Shown here: one piece after another, positions 44,547-58,410 of the stretch
How the letters are laid out: the number at the start of each line of letters is the position of its first letter
Numbering within the stretch: position 1 is the stretch's first letter
Source of the DNA: Paraphysomonas bandaiensis
Taxonomy: Eukaryota; Chrysophyceae
Direction: 5' to 3'
Assembly (NCBI GenBank): GCA_965644295.1
Contig: CBFFRP010000280.1
Coordinates: 124,001-188,000, forward strand
Length of the DNA: 64,000 nt
Made by a program: the position numbers and the translations under genes
The notes under the pieces: generated by a model
The model's database searches: none
Told to the model about the DNA's origin: nothing
What the model saw: the letters and a program-made list of their open reading frames with translations, nothing else

Positions 44547-46393
44547 ATGGAGGACTCCAAAGTCGTGACGATAGGAGAGTGGCCAGTATGGAACATACAC
44601 AAGACCTCCCCCCCTGTGGTCACTATGGAGGGATACGATATACAGAGTGTTCTCAGTATGATTCATACTCAACTGGTAGGTCTTTATTCTAATCAATATA
44701 ATGCCCTGATCTCGTGCTATAGCACACTCTCCGTGGAATATGTGTTGATCAAGCTCACGAAATAGAGAAACTTAAGCTAGGATCAAAGAAATCGAAAGAT
44801 CTCGTAACGAATCTTAATGATAAGGTTGCTGAACTCAAAGTACAAGTTATTCAACAGCAACAGCAAATCCAGAAGCAGGAACAACTTATGCTTGGTCAAC
44901 CTGATGAGTCGGGCAATGAAATCAACTTTGCTGTATTGAATCAGAGAGTTGAAGTTATTGAAAGTACTTTACAGTCGAGTGATTCCCTGAGTGGTGTGAA
45001 TTCTGAGCTAGAGCAGCAGAAATCGAAGCTACAAGCCCTAGAAAGACGAATGGAAAATATTTGGCGTAATGCACAATCCAGAGAGCAAACCACTGAAAAA
45101 CTTGAAAATAAACTTGAGAAGTTGAATAATCAGAACACGACAGTAGTCGAGGAAATGAAAGAAGTACGAGGCACGATTAATACTATTCGCCAGGGTATTA
45201 GTCGTGCACAATCGATGGAGCGTATATTCGACTGTCCCTCTGGAGTGCCTACTTCACCGGATGAATTGGCCCATTCAAGTCCTGTACCTGGACAAAGCCA
45301 ATCAACACTTACCACTCCAGTTGCCGCTACCGCAGGAAACGTTAATTCTGTTCCGACCCTCACGAGTCAGTCATCTATTGTCCATTCTGCATCTGACCAA
45401 GCGAATGAAATGATGTCGGGATTCTCAACTCCAGTACTCTCATTGCCAGGATATGTGGCATCTCGTTCAATGTCCGATCACGCACCTGTTGTCTCTAAAG
45501 AAGCTGGAGTCGGTCAAACTCCTCCGGACAGTAGTCGGAGGCGTCCTATGAGTGCAAAAACCCGCTGTAACGCCTCGACTGTCATTGGAACTCCGTCTGA
45601 GGATATTTTAGAAGTTCTTCCGGAGGAAGAACGTTGTGCCACCGAAAAACTAGGGGCGGTTCATGATGGTGGCATTGATGGGGTCAGGCCGCAAAAGGAA
45701 GATACATGCGACCAGCGAAGACTTGCTGATAATAATGAATTGGTTGCAACAAGTGCATCGAGAGAGCGAATGATAGTGACTGATAACAGTGGTCGCTCAC
45801 CCCATGAGGCTGGTTCTACCACTTTATGTTTGTCACCGCCTCCAGAAGTAGTTGAAAAGAGCAGGTCACATGATCAACACCAGACTGTCAATGCACCTGC
45901 ACAGGAGCAACCTTCAGCCTTGCCTATGGATGGGCAGGTCTCGTCAACAGGTTACCACGGCGATATGTGGCGACTTGAGGCCATGATTGATAACTTTGCC
46001 GATCGACTAAGGAATGTGGAAACAATGGGCAATACACGGCATGCTGAAGTCATGGAGCAAATAAAAACTATGAAGCAGAAGTGGAATAGAAAATTCCAGT
46101 CAATGCACGAATGGGTAAAAGGAAAGGTGGGTGCAGTGAGTGGAGGGGGAAAAGGAGGAGGGAATGAAGCAGGAGAAGAAACCGATTATACGGTCAGCAT
46201 ATTTCAATGTCCAGAGTGCTTTCGTATTTCGAGGATGTCACTAGGAGGATGTCTCTCTGCCTGTGATCACAAAGTGCTATCAAGATCATCCATTGATTTG
46301 CCTCCTATTGATAAAATTGACCCAAAGTACAGATTAGATTATCGCCCCAATTCGCAATCAGGGGAGATGTGGTGGAATATGATTCCACGATAG
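44547..46393 (+). CDS. Coiled-coil protein, family unknown
   Basis: Two exons, 44547-44675 and 44723-46393, join at phase 0 across a 47-nt intron and encode about 599 residues. Residues 45-185 form a long coiled coil with Gln-rich heptads (VAELKVQVIQQQQQIQKQEQ; LENKLEKLNNQNTTVVEEMK). The middle third is Ser/Pro/Thr-rich and probably disordered. A second helical stretch (HAEVMEQIKTMKQKWNRKFQ) precedes a Gly/Lys linker and a C-terminal block with FQCPECFRISRMSLGGCLSACDHK, whose four Cys and a His could bind zinc. The combination suggests a structural or scaffold protein. I do not recognise a family. The (ATGT)n tract lies in its promoter region. Confidence 0.75.
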
Positions 46394-48597
46394 CTAAATT
46401 GATGCGATTGTTTTATCGTTGACTCACGACAGATAGAATTCGCTCTATATTGTCGAGCTTGTAATCGAAGTATGGCATATACTCAATACATGGGTATTAA
46501 GTATGACAAAACCTATTTCTGGACAAACTATAGTGGAAATGCCCCTTTATTGTAAAACTATGATTTTTTATACTATAGTTGTATAGAATATTTTTATCTA
46601 GAATTGAGTAAACTATAATTATCAATATGTGTATATGGTGTTCTTAACTCCTGTGATATCTATTTGGTATAGAGTGTCTTTGCATTGAAGCGAAATTATG
46701 AATATGGCAGTCAGTAGCTTCTAGTTCCTGTCGATTTTATAGTTTGTGTGGACATTCCCCATATTTTATAAGTGTGCGTTATTAGCAATTATTTTTGGAT
46801 GTTGAATTCTGCTATACGTTATATTGAAGTGAGCTAGCAGCGCCCAATATCCAATATGCATCTGGGCCTGGTAATCATTAATGGTAGTTCAGTTCCCGGC
46901 AATTATAATGGTCATTAATACCTAAGTAGATAATACCGCTCATAATAGATAATAGATAGTGCGGTGCTCCCTGTTAGAATTGGACATTTCACTGAAGTTT
47001 ATTAGAATATGGGTCTTATTCTAGTATATTCAGTATGTCACTTGAAGACAATGTACGAGAATACAGCGAAATGTAGTGATGTACAAATGCTGTGATGATA
47101 TTGAGAAACTGAAATAGTTTGATCTTTCAAGATATGTTTAGTGTTTACTAATAGTAGTGTTAACTAATAGTAACGAGTGGTTTGCATTTGTAGGAGATTA
47201 TGCGTGGATTAAAATGAGTTTGTGTTGTTCATGACAACTTCGTGTAAACGATATTAATGAATCTATCTAGTCTAACGACAAATTCTCTCTGAGATCTAGT
47301 TAACAATGAGCAATTTCCAACAAAGTTAACTTTTTGCTCTACACGTAGATCTTATTCTTGCGTTGTTGAACACAATTCACTCTCAAGTAAGAATTTATAA
47401 TTATTAATCTGCACTTCGCTACATATATATTCGCGTAACATCTGTTCTTAGTAACATCCTTCTATCATATGTTCACCAATCACACCTATTTCATATATAG
47501 TCACACATCAGTAAAACTGAATTTAATTCCTTAGTAACTATAATCAACCGTTACCCCTATGAGTTGATTTCACCTATTGCACACTATTAACTCACTTCAA
47601 TTGCACGATATCTATCACATCATATTTCAGAACTCAACACTCTCTTTATAACTAATTTAGTTAAAATACTAGTGTCACTGTGAAATGAACTCGTAGTTGT
47701 CGTGTAAATTCAGATACTAATGTATGACTATATACTATATATTATATCTATGTATAGTATATGCGATGTAAGAACGTATGATGAATGCTACCCTCAATAA
47801 AGTCGGACTCGCACCTTTGCGTGGTGTTCTGGAGGATAAGTACCGGAGATATTTCTCCGGGAAACTAACGTGAGCAGATATTGTTCTGTCCACTCACAGC
47901 CTAATGCTTGTGTGGTACAAGGGACAGTAATTGGTGTCACTAGTGTAGACGTCTTCGGGCCTTGGCGAATAAAAAGGCATCCGGGAATGGGTCTACCATA
48001 AGAACATCCGGGTATTGGGCTGCCTACTGTAGTCAAGTACACGTCTATTGCTAATAATCAATAATTAGACGTTTGCCACTGATAAATGTTACTGAGAGCA
48101 GATGTTACATGAATATGTTTCGAAGACTTGAGTTTCATTGTATGTATGATTTGGTTGAATAATAAATAATATATCTCAATATATTTTATTTGCGAATAGG
48201 AGCTCTCAGTTGAACCCAAATCGGTTTGAATAGAGCGTTTTTGAGACTAATATATTATAAACAATTCTGTTATTAGTACTATCTAGTGTTGAATTTTAAA
48301 GTGACTGCTGGTGTCAACAAGTGTGATGAATAACATAAATAAACACAAATAAAGTGATCCATACCTAGCACTGTTAATGCAGCCCAGTTTTCATAAACAC
48401 TTCCACGCATAGATGTTGTTCAACAATTTTCATAGCCACGTAAACAAACACAAACAATATCAATCATTGTCCATATATAATACTACAACACACATACGTC
48501 GCGAATATTAGCGAGTATTACTGGGTGTCGACTTGATGACTACTGCGTCGGCTAATACGTCATGCCGCAGTCATGGGGCGTCCGAGTCATGTTAAAT
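46394..48597. other. Long AT-rich intergenic region
   Basis: About 2.2 kb between convergent genes. I see no protein gene or tRNA. At about 47940-48020 a short GC-richer patch has two related CATCCGGG(A/T)AT..GGG units. Confidence 0.45.
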
Positions 48598-50117
48598 TTA
48601 ATCAAAAATATCGCTGACATTATATTTCCTCACCGACTCCTCAACACTGCTGATACTCGCTGCACTGTTTGCTCTCGACTTTGCGTGCGATCCGTCTTCT
48701 GACAATTCTCTACTTGCAGTTTTTGATTTAGAACCGCTCAGGACTCCCCTCATTCTGTCTTTCCACGAAGTGGTATGGGAGAGAGGGGATGCTAGAGGAG
48801 GTGATGAACCAAGTGGTGAACGAGAGAGCGGGCTGTCGCCTGGAGGTGATGGCTTGTCTCGAGCCAACGCAATTCCTCTGGGAAGCGGAGACCCACAAAC
48901 TTCAGAACAAGAATTATTATGCAGTAACTCAGGCACATTGATTCCTCCATTTGGAGATGTCATACTCTTGTGGTCACCAGTTCCATATTGAGAATATCCC
49001 CGTTGCTCTAATTCATACACCTCATCACCGTGTGCAGCAAACTCACACTCTTCTAATGCCCTCGATATTCCACTAAGGGTCCGCGATGGCACTGTTTCAG
49101 TGGAGTTTGCCTCTTTCTTCCGAGACTCAAAGAACTTCCTTACATCATTTCGAGATGCTACGTCATACGGAGTACGTCCGTCATGCCCTGCCACATCATC
49201 TCTCGCTGATACAACCAAGACAAGAAAAGTTACAGCCTGGAGCTTTCCACCGGCCGCAGCATGATGCAACGCCGTGTAGCCATCCTTTTCGCTGCAACTA
49301 TTCGCGTCTACACCAAACTTCATCGTCAGCTCCCGTATGATTTCTACATGTCCTCCTGCGCATGCATAGTCCAGGGGACTGCGGCTGTTCTCGTCACGAC
49401 GAGAGAGTACGTATTTTTGGTCCGTAAGAGCCGCAAGTTCTTTCCTCAATCCTTCTAGGTCACCTATTCTGGCCATTTCACATGTTAAGAGACTTGAGCT
49501 GCTGCCTACATGCTTCCGAGATATAGTCTTATGTCGACTTATCCCCTCCAAAGCGTCAGAATTATCAGAGTAATCAATCTCACCCATCCCATTTCGAATC
49601 TCCCTTCCCATCGCACTTCGAATGCGAGGAGGCAATCGCCCATTTTCAGCTAAAAGTTTCGACGATATGAGTTCTTGAAAAGCAACGGTATCCACTGCAG
49701 ACTTCGAATACGAAAATCCACCGCTGTGTTTCCCTTTGGGACCACTGGCGCCATCCCGTTGAGTCCGTGCCATGAGATTAATAGCGGAGAAAAAGCTTTC
49801 AAACATTGAGAGCACAACGTAATCCTATATAATAAGAACGTTAGTAACAAAACATACTGATATCTGTGTAGACACAGTGAATCGTTTCTTACCTTTGTTC
49901 CCAGCGATGCCTCATCTTCCTCAACCCTCTCCCTCAACACATGGTCGAGGTGTGCCAAATGAAGATAAATGAAGCTTGTATATTTTGATACAAAAGGGTC
50001 TGGACGAACCCCCGAGTCGCAGTCATTACATATATTACAATATCTTCTGACGGGAAGGGCCTTTGTCTCTGTCTCATATGAGGGGTTAGTACACTCACTG
50101 ATATCCGATACACTCAT
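48598..50117 (-). CDS. Ankyrin-repeat protein
   Basis: Two minus-strand exons, 50117-49893 and 49824-48598, joined at phase 0 across a 68-nt intron, encode about 483 residues. The first exon has a Cys cluster (RYCNICNDCDSG) and a helical segment (SFIYLHLAHLDHVLRERVEE). The middle (about 185-315) carries three or four ankyrin repeats: DENSRSPLDYACAGGHVEII, DGYTALHHAAAGGKLQAVTF, and DGRTPYDVASRNDVRKFFES. The C-terminal third is rich in Ser, Pro and Gly with runs such as SPLGSSPPLASPL and ends in a possible short helix. Ankyrin repeats mediate protein binding; no enzymatic domain is visible. The start Met gives the Cys cluster close to the N-terminus. Confidence 0.85.
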
Positions 50118-50616
50118 GATCACCACAGAGATCTATAGACTACAACAACATTACTATATAACTACAAGGAGTATTCGAGCGGTGGTATGATAATTACTTG
50201 GCTTAGAGTATAGCCATACACTTATAAAGGCCATGTGCCAAATCCTATACAAGAATTTGCAATGAATTGTTCCATAGAAAACTATATGTAGAAAGTGCGT
50301 AGGAAAACACCATACTTCGTACTCTGTTGTATAGATCGATATCCCAAATACAGCGTATATGTGATGTATACCGGTATACATAAAGCGAAGTGAAAGTCTG
50401 TATAGAACCGAGCTTCTCATTGGTGCCAATCGACCACTTCAGCACTTCGTATCCTTCAACTCTATCAGGTATTCATATATATTACACACACAGGAAGTAC
50501 TAGTAGAGATCTCTAACTAGATATATGTATGTTTAATCGAGGTTAAGCACTACTTACTGGACCTGTTCATCTCTACTCCTCGACTCTCTGCTGTGCACAT
50601 TCTTCCAATTCTCGAA
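50118..50616. promoter_or_regulatory. Divergent promoter region with a perfect 16-bp palindrome
   Basis: The two flanking genes are divergent. TGTATACCGGTATACA at 50365-50380 is a perfect 16-base palindrome, about 250 bases upstream of each start codon. It shares the GTATAC core with clusters elsewhere. Confidence 0.45.
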
Positions 50617-53600
50617 ATGCAGCAGAGTCACCTGGATAGTTGTGCAGTGGCTCATATCCCTCAGTCTCCTGGATACTTTAAAGCAGAGGTATTTGAATGG
50701 CAACGGTTCGTTCCTCTATATAGATGGAGGTTTTTCAAGTACACGAACACGGCGGGTGTGACCCTCCACGAGACAGACCTGAGTAACACATCTCCTCCAC
50801 GAGATATGATGTGGGCGTCAGAGTGGAGACAGACAGCACAGAAGAGTGATGAGGGTGATGGATGGTCGTATATTGCTACTCTAGAGCAACCTGTGGAAGC
50901 TGGAAAGCGTTTTTCGCTGCCTCATCGCAGGGGTTATCGAAAGCGACTCTGGACTCGCTTAATTCGATTTTCGAGTGTGATATCATCGGCAGCCGAGGTA
51001 TTCTAGCGTGATACTATATGTATCAAATATTTATTTTGATGTATAAATAATATATCGACAGAAACAAAGTATACCCGAGATTCCTTCGCCTTATACGTTT
51101 CACATTCGCAACTCGCGTGACCAAAAACTGAAAGGCGGCACAGCTATTTCACATCCGGAATCGCCGGAAATAATTTATGCTGTAGTTTATGAAAATCAAC
51201 GCCTTGGGCGGGAAGGTAGCGACTTGATATGGAGTGCCCGTTTTCTATCTGGGAATGATTGGCCTGCGTTTTCCAATGAATCTGGGACACACAAGGTATG
51301 CTCTGCTCACTCGCCACAGTTTGATCGTTAGATATAATTTTATATGACTACAGCTACCCTCACTCAGTGAGGTTGCGGTCCAGTGGGGATACGTGTGGGA
51401 TGAGCCGTGGGTAGTGGAGCAGTTGAAAGGGCGGACTGACTCAAAGGGATTTTTTTATGCCCAGAGCTTTGCTGAGATGCCGAGGGCGATGACAGAGTTG
51501 GGGACGATAAAATCTAAAACGTCTGTCTGGTGCCGTTCCAGAAAATGGCGTCGGCGAATGACGGTACTCGTTATTGTCTGTTGCAGTGATTCTGAAATGT
51601 GTTGCCTACAAGGAGTATTAAGTCTTGTGGCATTTTTACAATACGCTTAAAGTGAGTACTAATATTTGTTGTTTTATTGCTCTTCGCAGAGGCTTCGAAT
51701 TGCCGAAGAAAAAGAAATTGCAGTAGCAGGATCTCTTGGGCCTCCTCCCTTTACGTTGATTATTCGATTATTGCGTATATCTGATACAGAGCTCTCAGAT
51801 GGAGTTAAAGTTGAGATATCCGTAGGAAATTCCATCGTCGGCATCACAGATGGGAGTGAGGATTGTGCATGGAAGAATCAGGGCGAATTTTCTGTGGCAT
51901 TAACATCGCTTGTACCAGTGAGTCTACGATTTACTGTGACGCAAGAAAGTTACAAAAACAGGCATCGATCAGGGCTCATTGGGCGCGCCGTAGACGATAA
52001 CCTCATGTACAATAAGTTGTGGACATGTGTCAACAGGTTTTATTTTGACGCTATATTGCATTCTTAACATGTGATATCAGGAAGGTTACCGTACGCCTTC
52101 CCATCTACCCTGAAAGTAATTTACGATCATCTGGTATTCTGGAGGTGGAGTTGGAGCTAAACGAGCGGTATTTATTTTATCTATCGTCGTCAACTGATGC
52201 ATTATCCACTGCTATCACTCATTTCCCTGAAATCGATCAATCTCCCCAAGACTACCTCGCCAGATTATTAAGTCAGTACTGTAAACATTTAGAATTTTTT
52301 CGAAAATATCCTGATAATGTATCATCTTGGATGAGAAGCCTAATACCACGTGCAGACGGAACGCCATTCCTTATGGCGACGTCTAGGTCTGACCTAGCTG
52401 ATATATTTTCTCCCTCTCTGTATACAGATGTACATGACTTTGTATACCATCTTTTTCCGCTCTCTACGTTGGTGGTGAAGGAATCACTACTACAACTAAC
52501 AGAATTCGGTCTTTGCTCTGCTGATAATGAATTATGCGAGAACCGTGGTCTACAAGTACCAGTCTACCGCAGCTTATTTCATATTGCTCGCAGAGTTGAA
52601 GCAATTGACAGTGATAGTAGCCTGCAGTGGACATCAACGCTTGTTACTCAAGACAAACTGTCTCACACGTTTTGCTGGGATAATGAGTATGGATATTTGC
52701 GGTGGATGCGATTTATCGGAAACTCGTTACGCACACACACCGTAGATGTGGAAATAAGTTGCATGAAACTGAATTCAGAATTCGAACGTAAACCAGTAAT
52801 TCTGTGCTGCCGGGCAGCAGACGATGATTATACGGTGTCCTGGCGTGAATGTAAAACAGAAAATAATACTGGATCAGTTTCACGCTGCTACAGTGTCTCA
52901 GATATCCGATTGGTTAAATCAAGTTTAGACTATGAATACTTGACAACGTATGCTCTAGATGTCGACGTTACTTCGTTTGCCGTTTTAGAAGCTCCTCCGG
53001 GCGCAACTGTGATGATTACGTTACTATCACCGAATGGGCAAAGCCAACGTTTGTGCACCAGAAGTACTCATTCGCACGAAATGCCCAGTGCATACGACGA
53101 TAATGTTGGAAATGTGCGATTTTTTCTATCACCGGGTGATGTATGCGACGGTGACATCATAGCCTCTATCCATATTTGTTACAGTAGTAATATTGCTATG
53201 CCCCATACAATTGGGGAACTTCGTGTTCCCATTCGCGAACTTGTACGAAATAGCCTTTTTGGATCTGATTGCTCCGATGCACCAAAGAAAGAAGCACAAT
53301 CTCAACCTGAAAAGTCCCAGCGATCAGGCTTTGATGACTCTCAACTGAGTTTGAATGTGCCAACTTACCACCACTATAGCTTAAGTCCTCCACGACATGC
53401 TATTAGGTATGACGCTATTATGCTTTCATGACCTCACGCGTGTATCAGTTTTACGTTCGTGAAGGGAGAAAGATTGCTTGGAGTAAACTTGGATAAAACA
53501 TCGGATCCGTACTGCATTCTTCAGTTTACAGATTATATCGGAAATCCAGTATCTCAGAGAACATTCAAAACGAAAAGTATAGAAAGAAATTTGAATCCGG

Positions 53601-56600
53601 AGTGGAAGCAAACAGTTGTGTGTGGCTCTGAGTATGGCTTTTTAACTGCTGCATTTGCCCACATTGAGGTGAATATGAATACATTTAAATTTCCATAAAA
53701 TAACAATCTATAGATATGGGACAAAGACATTGTGACATCAAACTCATGTTTGGGTGAAGTTTACATCCCGCTGCAAGAAATCTCTGAGGAAATGCGTGAA
53801 GTAAGATACGATATTCTTTGGAGCCCTAAAATGGGAAATCTTTCCCGTACAAGTGGGTAATTTTATCTAATTATATTTTGTATCACAGCTTTTATTTTAT
53901 AGAGGAGGCCTCTCTGGGTTCGTTGTACATTGGGAGTAAAGTTATTTATCCTTCGACATCTCTTCCGGGTATTATAAAGTTTTGTGTTGCTGACTGATTA
54001 ATATGCATGTAGGACACAGCAAGATTTCGTGTTACGGAGAAATAACCGTGTCGTCGAGTTTATCTGTGTGAGGCGTTTGTTTCATGTCACCATTTGGTAT
54101 CGTAACCTGTGATGTGTAGTCCTGTAGCCACATCCGCTATATGGATGTGCCGCGTAATTTCAGAACATCGATCATGTCGAATGTTACAAGATACGTCTTT
54201 AAATTTTTCCAAGTTGTTTGGGTGCATTGTTCGTCGAAATTCCCCTGGGCTGCGTATTGTTCCGTGTGATTCTTTTGCTAGACCTTCACATGGTGAAAAA
54301 TATCGGCATGAACACAACAGGTTGAATGATAGCTATTACCCTTTGCGTATGGATGAGTTTCGTTGCAGAGTACATCCGCCACGAAAGCACACGTCACCTA
54401 AAGAAGACGATGGGGCAGCTGAGTATATTAGAAGCTGCAAGGAAGCAACTAAAGATGGGATTATAATTCCATGGTGCCAGGTTTTGTCTGTTGGATTGTG
54501 ATGTTGTAGTTAATAACCTTTCAATTAGGTTTCTGATGTGGAACTTGTGTCGCCACACAGTGTTATTGTCACTGCTATTATTCACCGATGTTTTTCACGT
54601 GAAACGGATTTGGTATATAGAGCAGCTAAGGTCGAATTTCTTGTAGGCCCTTGTCCAGCATATAGGTATGTATATGCACTCAGTTGATTGTGGCATGTGC
54701 TTACGGATCAACACTGGCAGCTTGAACTTGTTAATACAAGAGAGTATCAGTTGGGTGAGTCCTATTTATAGTGTTGGGAGCTGCCGGGATGATCGTGAAG
54801 GGGACAGGCAGATGTTGTGCGAAATAGCTGACGCAATTTACGAATCATTTTTGTACCTCAATCATCTTCGGAGCAAATGGAGTAATAATATTTCTGGCAG
54901 CAACAAAGCGATGCTATCACTGATGCAAAGACAGTATTTTCGCTGCAGCATGATTATAAATTCACGCAAACCTAGCTATTCCCAACTTCGCATCGCTGAG
55001 ACATGGAGCTGTGGATTGTCACGGCACATCAGTTTATTGGTTGCACTATATTCGCTTATATATCAGTGCTCAACACTTGCTGGGTTTGAACCCAGTTATA
55101 ATGAAGACGCTATTGAAACCTGGGTCGACAGCAGTGGTGCGGCGTTTGGCTGTCAAGCATATGACGATGCGAACAGCAATCCGGAAATCATTGGGCGTCA
55201 GTCGAAGTTGTTAGAATCCGATATGGAGAAAGTTCGAGAGTTTATGAATGTTGTTGGTGGATATTTATTAGATCTTATATTATGCAGCTGGTTCCATTTA
55301 ATTGAACCAAAAGCATCAACAGTCAGGGAAGAATTTGCGGATCGAATTTCTTTAGAATTTAATGCCCGCCCTCAACTGGCATCGCTGTTAGAAATTGGTA
55401 TAAATGGGTGCTATAATAGAGTGGTTAGTCTCATCGGAAGGTTTGTTGATTCGGGAAACTTTGAGAAGCTATCCGGTCAACAGAGTAAATTGAGTTTAAT
55501 TGCGTTTGTAGTACACCAAAACAATGGACTAATGGACGTTTTGACTAATACTTTATCAGCTATTGGGCTACGCTTCTCTCAACAACCGAAATTATCTGTG
55601 GCACTAAATATAGAAAGCTTGTTAGGCCGTTTTGCGTATGTGCTATCCTCAGAGTTGAAGTTATATGTGTCACGTGCGTTGGAGCCGGAGTCAATGGATT
55701 CACCTCTGCCGTGGTCCGTTGCTGCTATTGACGGTGCCGTCTATGTTGGGCCTCTACCTGAATCTATTAACAATCTTTTTCTAACGTATCTGCGCATGCT
55801 GACGCCCATGTCGATGTGCAGCAATTGCAGTAGTCTGACACACATATTGAAATTAAATCATCTTATTATAAAAGCTGTTTTGAATTCATATTTTTTATTG
55901 ACATGCCGATTGAGTGAGGTATTGAAGAACTGTGGAGATACAATTGGAGATAGCTTGGCCGACGTCAGCAGTGATACCGTTAGCGATTTTCTGTATTTTT
56001 TATGCAGTGTTGCTAATGACTGTTGTAGAGTGAGCAATACTCACTTATCATTGTTATTGAAGCAATATTCTCTTTGTTTAGCTGTTACGGATGAGTATGA
56101 CGATAATGAGCGCAATCTATCGTCTGAACTACAGGATGATATCAACAGTATTAGAAATGAATTACGGTCAGAGTTAGATCGCGTATGTTGGACAGCGGTA
56201 GAGCTTGTCACGAAAATGATATTTATGGATATAGGAGATCTATTTATCGATGGATTTGAGAGCATCTTAACTGAATCGTTTCCGTTGGAGTCGATATTAA
56301 CAACTCTAGAAGATTATTTTGGAGACCTCAAAGTTTCCCTGATGCCTGATTGCATGTCGATGATGCTGCTCTCTTGTGGCCACAAGTTAGTTCACAGGTA
56401 TGGACAATGCACGTTGTGCAGAGGATAAATTGTATTTATGGTAGGTACATATTATTTTTGTACGATTATGCGAGAGGAATAAAGAGAGTTCACGGTTATG
56501 ATACGAGCATGGTATGTATTTGGAATACTGTACTCACAGCTATCTTCAATCGTGAGTAATATTTGTTTGTGGTTTAGGTTTTTTTTCCAGTCTTAGCTGA

Positions 56601-58410
56601 AATTATACGTCGTAAGAAAATTAGAGGTGGAATCTCAAAGGAGAGTGGTGGTGCTATCAAAGAGGGTGATGCAGAGCTACAATCTCTTGATACCGAATCT
56701 GTGCACAAAGTCCGCAAAGATACCCTATTCATAGCGAACATGCTAAAAAAGTTTTGTGTGGATAAATATCAAGTTTTTATTATAGATCTTGAATTTCAAC
56801 AGTTACATGTACGATGGTATACATCTTATTTTATTTTTCATTATGATATCATTCAGAGCCTCTTGGATGTTGTTGAGCATTCCGACTCGTCGACTGATTT
56901 CTTTCAGTCATTAAGTGAGGTAAGAGTTAGAGTAGTAGTGATATGGACTCAGGCTGATGAAATGATATGATTCTAGTTCGGAAAGATGTGCAGTTATGAA
57001 GACGAAGCACTTTTATGCGCAGTTGTTTTGAGAGGCATGAATTTCCAACAGGCAAAAGCTTTTGTTGCCAGCGTTATTTCTGCTCATAAATCGTCATCCG
57101 CGGGTATTTTTATATTCACGATTACATCATATACTAGTTATTCTAGTTTACAGGAGCTAAGCCAATATCTTGGGAGTCTTGTGCGTTACGCTATGCCTTC
57201 ACGGTAAGCTCGACTATTTTTTCAAACTGAACTCTTAGTCGTTGTCGTCTTAGAGCCATAGAGTGAATGCCGATGAAGTTGAAGGTTTAAACACCAATTG
57301 TACAGCTGTCTTTTTATATCTTCGTGCAGAACCAAGTCCAGAAAATCGTTTTGAGAATTTAACGAAATTATTAGAGGAGCGGCAGGTATAGTTCATATTT
57401 TGATTATTTTAGTATATCTTGACTGATCGTTCCGGCAGCGTGGAGAACTTGGACATTCGAATCTACGGAAGCTGCTTGGGCTGCACGGACCACTAATGGG
57501 GCTAAATAACTGCACATTAGTGCCGGCGAGTGACATTTCTCACAACCAGTCAACCTCAAGTTTGAAAATTAAGGTTTGCTAGCTGGCAAGGATATAAATG
57601 ACGTCAGAATTCTAATTCATTTCGCAGTTGTCAGACTTGCAGTGCAGAGGACTACCAGCAGTAACAAATAGAATTGGTACCACCTACCTTTTCCTGGTAT
57701 GTAAGTGTTCCGGGTAGAAGTAAAAGAATTGATAGTGAAAATGCAGCGGATAGGATGTAACCGACTCAATGGCCAACTGAAGACGGATCGTATTCTCAGT
57801 TGCGCCTCACCGAAGTGGACAGAGACATTTGACATGGATATTTCTACTCGCATGGTTACTGGTAATTTCCATCTGTTTTAATTTCTAATTATATAGTTAG
57901 GGCCAACTAGTCAGCCTTGTATTTGAAATTGTAGAAGTGAACAGTGTTGTTGCAAGGTGCGTTTCCCGAAGTACTATGGACACTAACTCCTCTGTATTAT
58001 TACTGCATATATGCAGATATATGCTGTGTAGAGAATTTGTACTAATGTAAATCTTATTGCCATTGCAGATATAATTCGTTGGGATCGTGTGAATTTGATA
58101 TGTCTCACGTAGCTACTGATCATTCGCATCTGAAGTTATGGTTGGATATACATGAGCCTATAAATGAGCAATCGGCACTGCGATATTTTCCAGTTATTTC
58201 AGGCATTGTAAGAGGTACTCAGTTGCTATCATGTAAGTGGGCACTTTAGTACATATCTTCCTATGTGATTTATTTGCAGTGAAAAGCACCAGATCAATGA
58301 AATCATCTGGGTCAGAGGCCGAAGGTTTTCACAGTAGCAATGAGAGTGATATTGATCACAAGCGACCGTCAATGCAGCTTCATGTTAGCATCAGCTGGGA
58401 ATATAGTTAA
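50617..58410 (+). CDS. Large DysF and C2 domain protein, ferlin-related, with helical core
   Basis: A many-exon gene with introns mostly near 50 nt. The first exons are 50617-50997, 51062-51295 and 51354-51563; the stop is at 58408-58410. Two dysferlin-type (DysF) modules open the protein: EVFEWQRFVPLYRWR with ASEWRQTAQKSDEGDGWSY and RRGYRKRLWTRL, then AVVYENQRLG with WGYVWDEPWVV, SKGFFYAQSF and RSRKWRRR. A divergent C2-like region follows (51690-52180), then a typical C2 domain at 53452-53870 (GVNLDKTSDPYCILQF, ERNLNPEWKQT, IWDKDIVTSNSCLGEV). A large helical region runs through 54730-56420; it recalls MUN domains of Munc13-type proteins, but I cannot prove that. A last C2-like domain occupies 57620-58410 (LSDLQCRGLPAVTN, SPKWTETFDMDIS). 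C2 and DysF domains act at membranes, so a role in membrane fusion or repair is plausible. No C-terminal membrane helix is seen, unlike ferlins. Middle exon limits are approximate. Confidence 0.75.

Noticed and set aside
47794-48042. A minus-strand frame with repeated Pro-Gly-Cys and a GC-richer patch as a tRNA or gene
   Set aside because: No cloverleaf or domain could be drawn; only two short related units are present.
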